A stretch of 64,000 nt of DNA from Kribbella sp. VKM Ac-2569. GTDB taxonomy: Bacteria > Actinomycetota > Actinomycetes > Propionibacteriales > Kribbellaceae. The notes under the pieces are model-generated. The model was given only the letters and a program-made list of their open reading frames with translations. It was not told where the DNA came from and ran no database searches. Positions 59,926 through 64,000 of the stretch are shown piece by piece. The DNA is taken from positions 1,240,001-1,304,000 of the forward strand of contig NZ_SGXJ01000002.1 in assembly GCF_004216905.1 (NCBI RefSeq), in the 5' to 3' direction. The translations under genes and the position numbers were made by a program. How positions within the stretch are numbered: position 1 is the stretch's first letter; every line of letters starts with the position of its first letter.

Positions 59926-61511
59926 GGCTGCTCCTGGGTGCTCGAGCTGGCGGGTTTCAAAGCTGTGGTGATGGCCTGGATCTCGTCGCCGAGCCCACGC
60001 TCGGGGCCGCGGTCCAGACCAGCGACCTCGACAACGGTACGCCCGTCCTCTTCGCGGACCCGCACCCAGGTACGGCGCGGATGCACGAACAACGAACCCA
60101 TCAGGCCGAGGATCGCCAGCGAGATACCCGCCAGCGCGAGGCCCGTGCCCGGCGTGTGGCTGATCTGCAGCTTCACCCAGCGGCTGTACCCGTCGAACGT
60201 GATCGACCCGGCCTTGTCGGGCAACTGGGCGCTCTGCCCCGGCGCGAGCTGGAACCGCCACTTGTCGCCGTTCGCCTGCTCGAACTGCGTCAGCTTCGAC
60301 TTGTCCAGCTGGTACACCGACTCCGGCTTCCCGGTCTCCGGCTGCGGCCGGCCGTAGTACCCGGTCATCACCAGCTCCGGGTTCAGGTCGTCGGGGAACA
60401 CCGACACAGGCCCGTTCGGACCGATGTACGAGGTCGGTAGAAAGAAGCCTTCGAACCCGAGCGTCTCCGGTCGCGCGTCCGGCGCCTTGACCACGCCGAA
60501 CGACGAGAAGTTGCTGTCCTGCGGCAGGAACGGCGCCGGTCCTGAGAACGCGACGTTCCCCTGCCCGTCCTTCACGGTGACCCGGGGCGCGTACCCGTGG
60601 CCGAGCAGGTAGACGCTGCTCCCGTCGAGCTTCAGCGGGTGGTTGACCTCGAGCTGGTACGACTTCTCCGGCGCGTCCGGCGTCTCCTGGTAGTCCAGCT
60701 GCGCCTTGAACTCCCGCGCCGCGCCCTTCTGCGGACCGTCCTCCTGGAACTTCACCTCGAAGTCCTTCACGGTCAGCGAGAACGGCGGCAGGTCGTCGTC
60801 ACCACTGAACGCGCGTCCCGGCGTGAAGTCGTCGTACTGCGCGACGGAGTTGGAGAAACCGTTGCCCACGACAACCAGCACGCTGCCGCGGTAGCCGAAC
60901 AGCGAACCCCAGGCGACGCCGACCAGCGCCAGGATCAATGAGAAGTGGAAGAGCAGGTTGCCGGCCTCGCGCAGGTATCCACGCTCCGCGCCGACCGCGC
61001 CGTCGTACGACTGCACCCGGAAGCGGCGCCTGCGGAGCTCGCGGGTCGCGACCTCGAGGACGTCGCCGGCCTCGGAGAGCTCGAAGCGCTGGTACCCGGG
61101 CAGCCGGTTCAGGTTCCGCGGCGGCTTCGGCGGCCTGGCCCGCAAACCCTTCACGTACACGGACAACCGCGGTACGACGCAGCCGATCAGCGAGATGAAC
61201 AGCAATAGGTAGATCGCCGAGAACCAGGCGGACTTGTAGACGTCGAACAGCCCGAGCTTGTCGTACAGCGGGCCGAGTTTCGGGTGCGCGGTGAGGAAGT
61301 CGGAGACCTTGATCGGGTCGATCGACGTCTGCGGGACGAGCGATCCCGGCACCGCGCCGAGCGCCAGCAGGAACAGCAGCACCAGCGCGGTCTTCATCGA
61401 CGTCAGCTGCCGCCAGGTCCAGCGCAGCCAGCCGACCAGGCCGAGTGCCGGCGGTCCGGACGGTTCCTCCGGACCCGACGCCGCGGCGATCCGGTCCTTG
61501 ATCTCAGTCAT
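59922..61511 (-). CDS. resB: cytochrome c biogenesis protein ResB
   Basis: 529 residues. Three N-terminal membrane helices (LRWTWRQLTSMKTALVLLFL, the AIYLLLFISLIGCVVPRL segment and LLFHFSLILALVGVAWGSLF), a large outside domain (about 210-460) and a last helix before the cytoplasmic tail. This is the System II heme delivery partner of CcsB. The following gene (ccsB) starts within its stop. Confidence 0.94.
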   Translation of the reverse strand: MTEIKDRIAAASGPEEPSGPPALGLVGWLRWTWRQLTSMKTALVLLFLLALGAVPGSLVPQTSIDPIKVSDFLTAHPKLGPLYDKLGLFDVYKSAWFSAIYLLLFISLIGCVVPRLSVYVKGLRARPPKPPRNLNRLPGYQRFELSEAGDVLEVATRELRRRRFRVQSYDGAVGAERGYLREAGNLLFHFSLILALVGVAWGSLFGYRGSVLVVVGNGFSNSVAQYDDFTPGRAFSGDDDLPPFSLTVKDFEVKFQEDGPQKGAAREFKAQLDYQETPDAPEKSYQLEVNHPLKLDGSSVYLLGHGYAPRVTVKDGQGNVAFSGPAPFLPQDSNFSSFGVVKAPDARPETLGFEGFFLPTSYIGPNGPVSVFPDDLNPELVMTGYYGRPQPETGKPESVYQLDKSKLTQFEQANGDKWRFQLAPGQSAQLPDKAGSITFDGYSRWVKLQISHTPGTGLALAGISLAILGLMGSLFVHPRRTWVRVREEDGRTVVEVAGLDRGPERGLGDEIQAITTALKPASSSTQEQP

Positions 61512-61512
61512 C

Positions 61513-62256
61513 TCAGACCGCCGATCCGAAGTTGGCGACCCACTGCCGCAGGTCCGCGGTCATCGCATCCCACACTCCCGTCAGCAGCAGCAGTCCCACC
61601 GCGATCATCAGTACGCCGCCGATCCTGATCACCAGCAGCTGGTGCTTGCGGACCCACGCCACCGCGGACAGCATCCGCCGGAACGCCAGCGCCGCCACGA
61701 TGAAAGGAATCCCCAGCCCGAGGCTGAACACCAGTGCCAGCGCAGCCCCGCGCCCGGTGCTGCCCTCGGTGGTGGCCAGCGTCATCACGGTCCCGAGCGT
61801 CGGCCCGATACACGGCGTCCACCCGAATCCGAACAGTACGCCGAGCAACGGCGCCGCCGCGATCCCGACCGCCGGGACCCGGTGCACCCGCAGATCCTTC
61901 TGCAGGAATCCGAACCCGCCGAGGAAGACGAGACCCAGTACGACGGTCAGCGCGCCCAGGACCCGCGTGATCGTGGTCTGGTGATCGATCAGCAGGTCGC
62001 CCGCCTTGCCGAACACCACGCCGGTCAGGATGAACACCGCCGAGAACCCGGCGACGAACAACGCCGTACCGGCAAGCATCCGGCCGCGCTTCTCCGAGCC
62101 GAGCTCGGCGGCGGACAGGCCGGTGACGTAGGACAGGTAGCCGGGCAGGAGCGGTACGACGCACGGCGAGAAGAACGAGATCGCACCGGCCAGCACCGCG
62201 ATCGGCAGTGCCACCAGCATCGAGCCCGTCATCGACGAGGCGAACCACTCACCCAT
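61513..62256 (-). CDS. ccdA: CcdA-type thiol-disulfide transmembrane protein
   Basis: 247 residues, six helices. The pair of redox Cys is in FFSPCVVPLLPGYLSYVTG (helix 1) and FGWTPCIGPTLG (helix 4). It moves reducing power from cytoplasmic thioredoxin to the outside, where the TlpA-like lipoprotein keeps apocytochrome Cys reduced. Four bases separate it from the lipoprotein gene and one from resB. Confidence 0.94.
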   Translation of the reverse strand: MGEWFASSMTGSMLVALPIAVLAGAISFFSPCVVPLLPGYLSYVTGLSAAELGSEKRGRMLAGTALFVAGFSAVFILTGVVFGKAGDLLIDHQTTITRVLGALTVVLGLVFLGGFGFLQKDLRVHRVPAVGIAAAPLLGVLFGFGWTPCIGPTLGTVMTLATTEGSTGRGAALALVFSLGLGIPFIVAALAFRRMLSAVAWVRKHQLLVIRIGGVLMIAVGLLLLTGVWDAMTADLRQWVANFGSAV

Positions 62257-62260
62257 CAGC

Positions 62261-62824
62261 TCAACCGGCGTCCTTGACCATGCCGAGCAGCGTCTGCTTC
62301 GTGACTTCGCCGACGACGCGTCCCGCGACCTTGCCGTTCTTGTCGATCACCAGCGTGGTCGGGATGGCCTTCGGCGAGATCTGGCCGCGGAACCGCAGCA
62401 ACGCCTTGCCGTTCGGGTCGTAGATGCTCGGGAACGGGACACCGAACTCCTGCACGAACTTCTTCGCCGGCGCCGGGTCGAGGTCGCGGGTGTTCAGTCC
62501 GATGAACTGCACCGCGGACCCGAGCTCCTTCGACGCCGCGACCAGCTCAGGGGCTTCCTTGCGGCACGGCGGGCACCACGAACCCCACACGTTCAGTACG
62601 ACGACCTTGCCGGTCTGCTCGGACAGCGTCCAGGTCTTTCCGTCGAGCGTCTTGCCGGTCAGCTCCGGCGCCGGCTTCCGATCGGCCGCCGCGAACGTCG
62701 ACACGTTGCCGTTGCCGCTGACGAAACCCGACTGGCCCTGGCGATTCTGCGCTGCCTGCTGGCCGGACGAGCACGCGGTGACCGCGAGCAGCAGACCGGC
62801 CATCAGAACAACAGCGCGGCGCAT
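62261..62824 (-). CDS. TlpA/ResA-like thioredoxin lipoprotein
   Basis: 187 residues from the ATG at 62824 with GGAGGGG upstream; it overlaps the phosphatase stop by 1 nt. Lipobox LAVTACSS near residue 18-19 (lipid anchor at the Cys). Thioredoxin fold with active site WGSWCPPCRKEAPELV near 86-94, and cis-Pro in KAIPTTLVIDKNG. It reduces apocytochrome c thiols outside the membrane with electrons from CcdA. Confidence 0.93.
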   Translation of the reverse strand: MRRAVVLMAGLLLAVTACSSGQQAAQNRQGQSGFVSGNGNVSTFAAADRKPAPELTGKTLDGKTWTLSEQTGKVVVLNVWGSWCPPCRKEAPELVAASKELGSAVQFIGLNTRDLDPAPAKKFVQEFGVPFPSIYDPNGKALLRFRGQISPKAIPTTLVIDKNGKVAGRVVGEVTKQTLLGMVKDAG

Positions 62825-63474
62825 CAGGCCCCTCCGACGAATTTCTTCGGGTTCTTGACCGGCAACAGATCTTTCGCGGGCTCGGAGTAGCCGACCGAGA
62901 CGATCTGCTCGCCGTGGAACGTGAACGAGGTGAGGCTGGCCAGGCTGCACTGGCGCTTGCGCGGGTCGTGGAACATCCGGCGGCCCTCGATCGCGGACCG
63001 GACGATCCAGATCGGCAGCTGGTGCGACACGATCAGCGCCTCGTGGCCGGCGGCCTTCTGCCGGGCGGTCTCGATCGCGTCCCGCATCCGGCGGACGAGC
63101 TGCTGGTACGGCTCACCCCAGGACGGCTTCCACGGGTTCCGCAGCAACCACCAGGCGCTCGGGTTCTTCAGCGCGCCGTCGCCGACGCCGAACTTCTTGC
63201 CCTCGAACAGGTTCGCCGCCTCGATCACCCGCTCGTCGATGTCCGGCGTGAGGCCGAACACCTTGGCGATCGGCTCCATCGTCTCCTGGGCCCGCTCCAG
63301 CGGGGAGCTGACCAGGTGCACGATGTCGCGGCCCTTGACGTGCTCGGCCACCCGGTCGGCCATCGCGCGGCCGAGCTCGGACAGGTGGAAGTCGGGGATC
63401 CGGCCGTAGAGCACGCCGGTCGGGTTGTGCACCTCGCCGTGACGCATCAGGTGCACGACCGTCGTTTCGGTCAC
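62824..63474 (-). CDS. histidine phosphatase family protein
   Basis: 216 residues from the GTG at 63474, AAGGGA upstream. The catalytic motif LMRHGEVHNPTG near residue 10 and SSPLERAQET, with the second His in ALIVSHQLPIWIV. Longer than single-domain phosphoglycerate mutases by an insertion around the WWLLRNPWKPSWGEPYQ segment. Substrate unknown. Between hemL and the cytochrome c block, in the same operon by spacing (10 bp after hemL). Confidence 0.9.
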   Translation of the reverse strand: MTETTVVHLMRHGEVHNPTGVLYGRIPDFHLSELGRAMADRVAEHVKGRDIVHLVSSPLERAQETMEPIAKVFGLTPDIDERVIEAANLFEGKKFGVGDGALKNPSAWWLLRNPWKPSWGEPYQQLVRRMRDAIETARQKAAGHEALIVSHQLPIWIVRSAIEGRRMFHDPRKRQCSLASLTSFTFHGEQIVSVGYSEPAKDLLPVKNPKKFVGGA

Positions 63475-63484
63475 CGCTGTCCCT

Positions 63485-64000
63485 TCAGTTCTGTACGGCG
63501 GCTGCCGCGGCGGCCGCCGGAGCGAGGGCGGACTCCAGTTCGGCCAGCGCGTCATCGTCGATGGCGGCGCTGACGAACCAGGCCTCGAACGCGCTCGGTG
63601 GCAGGTAGACACCGGCGTCCAGCATGGCATGGAAGAACGCCGTGAACCGGGGCAGCACCTGGGCGTTGGCTCCGGCGAAGTCCCGGATCTCGGCAGGTCC
63701 CTCCGAGGACTCCACGAAGAAGACGCTGAAGAGGTTCCCGGCCGCCGAGATGACGTGCGGCACACCTTCCTTGTCCAGCGCGGTCGACACCAGGCGCTGG
63801 ATGGTGAGCGAGGTCTCGTCGAGCTTGGCGTACACCTCGTCGGTCGCCAGCCGCAGCGTCGTCAGGCCGGCGGTGGTGGCGATCGGGTTCCCGGACAGCG
63901 TGCCGGCCTGGTAGACCGAGCCCTCCGGCGCGAGGTGGGACATGACGTCGGCGCGACCGCCGAACGCCGCGGCCGGGAAGCCGCCGCCCATCACCTTGCC
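63485..64000 (-). CDS. hemL: glutamate-1-semialdehyde aminomutase, C-terminal part (5' end outside window)
   Basis: About 171 residues are present; the frame is open to the right edge, and the PLP Lys motif would sit at the very edge ([16 protein letters not shown] is the stretch just after it). Also seen are [17 protein letters not shown] and the [15 protein letters not shown] block. PLP enzyme converting glutamate-1-semialdehyde to 5-aminolevulinate, the precursor of heme. Its downstream neighbours use heme for cytochrome c, so the order fits. The tail of Ala residues is low-complexity. Confidence 0.92.
   Translation of the reverse strand, partial: GKVMGGGFPAAAFGGRADVMSHLAPEGSVYQAGTLSGNPIATTAGLTTLRLATDEVYAKLDETSLTIQRLVSTALDKEGVPHVISAAGNLFSVFFVESSEGPAEIRDFAGANAQVLPRFTAFFHAMLDAGVYLPPSAFEAWFVSAAIDDDALAELESALAPAAAAAAAVQN

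Overview
The window is one continuous stretch of a high-GC actinobacterial chromosome. GC-rich third codon positions, many GTG starts, 1-4 nt stop/start overlaps, a complete menaquinone-type complex I operon, menaquinone (not ubiquinone) biosynthesis and a Streptomyces albus G-type DD-carboxypeptidase all point to Actinomycetota. The overall look is that of Kribbella or another member of the Nocardioides order, but that placement is inference. No rRNA, tRNA, CRISPR, insertion sequence, prophage or replication origin was seen.

Layout. 1-5.2 kb: end of a DUF445 gene, a DUF402 gene, a secreted zinc DD-carboxypeptidase, an ECF sigma factor with a membrane partner, a TIM-barrel isomerase-like gene and a hypothetical gene. 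5.2-10.9 kb: a RarD-like transporter, a Tat-exported PhoX phosphatase behind a PHO box, an Rrf2 regulator, a cupin and an unusual orphan cytochrome b. 10.8-16.1 kb: a molybdenum hydroxylase operon (large subunit, 2Fe-2S subunit, XdhC) next to a PucR regulator. 16.2-18 kb: a secreted Cys-rich protein, a 533 bp gene-poor gap and a small membrane protein.

18-38 kb is the respiratory core: nuoA to nuoN complete on the minus strand, followed by a translationally coupled polyprenyl diphosphate synthase; upstream lie menJ (menaquinone reductase), menG and, divergently, menF. 38-43.5 kb holds an MBL-fold hydrolase, a GNAT protein, a PadR regulator, a DrrAB-type ABC exporter and an MptB-like glycosyltransferase. 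43.5-48 kb has menE-menC-menD on the minus strand and menA divergent. 48-54 kb is an accessory region: MarR/monooxygenase, an 893 bp repeat-rich gap, a P-loop kinase-like gene, TetR/quinone oxidoreductase and a PLP enzyme. 54-58.5 kb has two paralogous small membrane proteins, an M48 protease, a GNAT protein, and TetR with an MFS exporter. 58.7-64 kb is a cytochrome c maturation block (DUF4229, ccsB, resB, ccdA, TlpA-like lipoprotein), a histidine phosphatase and the end of hemL.

Working together: Nuo reduces menaquinone; polyprenyl synthase, MenA, MenC-G and MenJ make and tune that quinone (menB is not in the window); HemL feeds heme and the Ccs/Res proteins attach it to c-type cytochromes. 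The most interesting signals are loss of all four N7 cluster ligands in NuoG, an orphan cytochrome b lacking a bH heme ligand and the acidic residue of the quinol-oxidation motif, a PHO box beside an iron-box-like palindrome before the metal enzyme PhoX, a set of apparent leaderless promoters, and two long intergenic inverted repeats with a shared loop motif.
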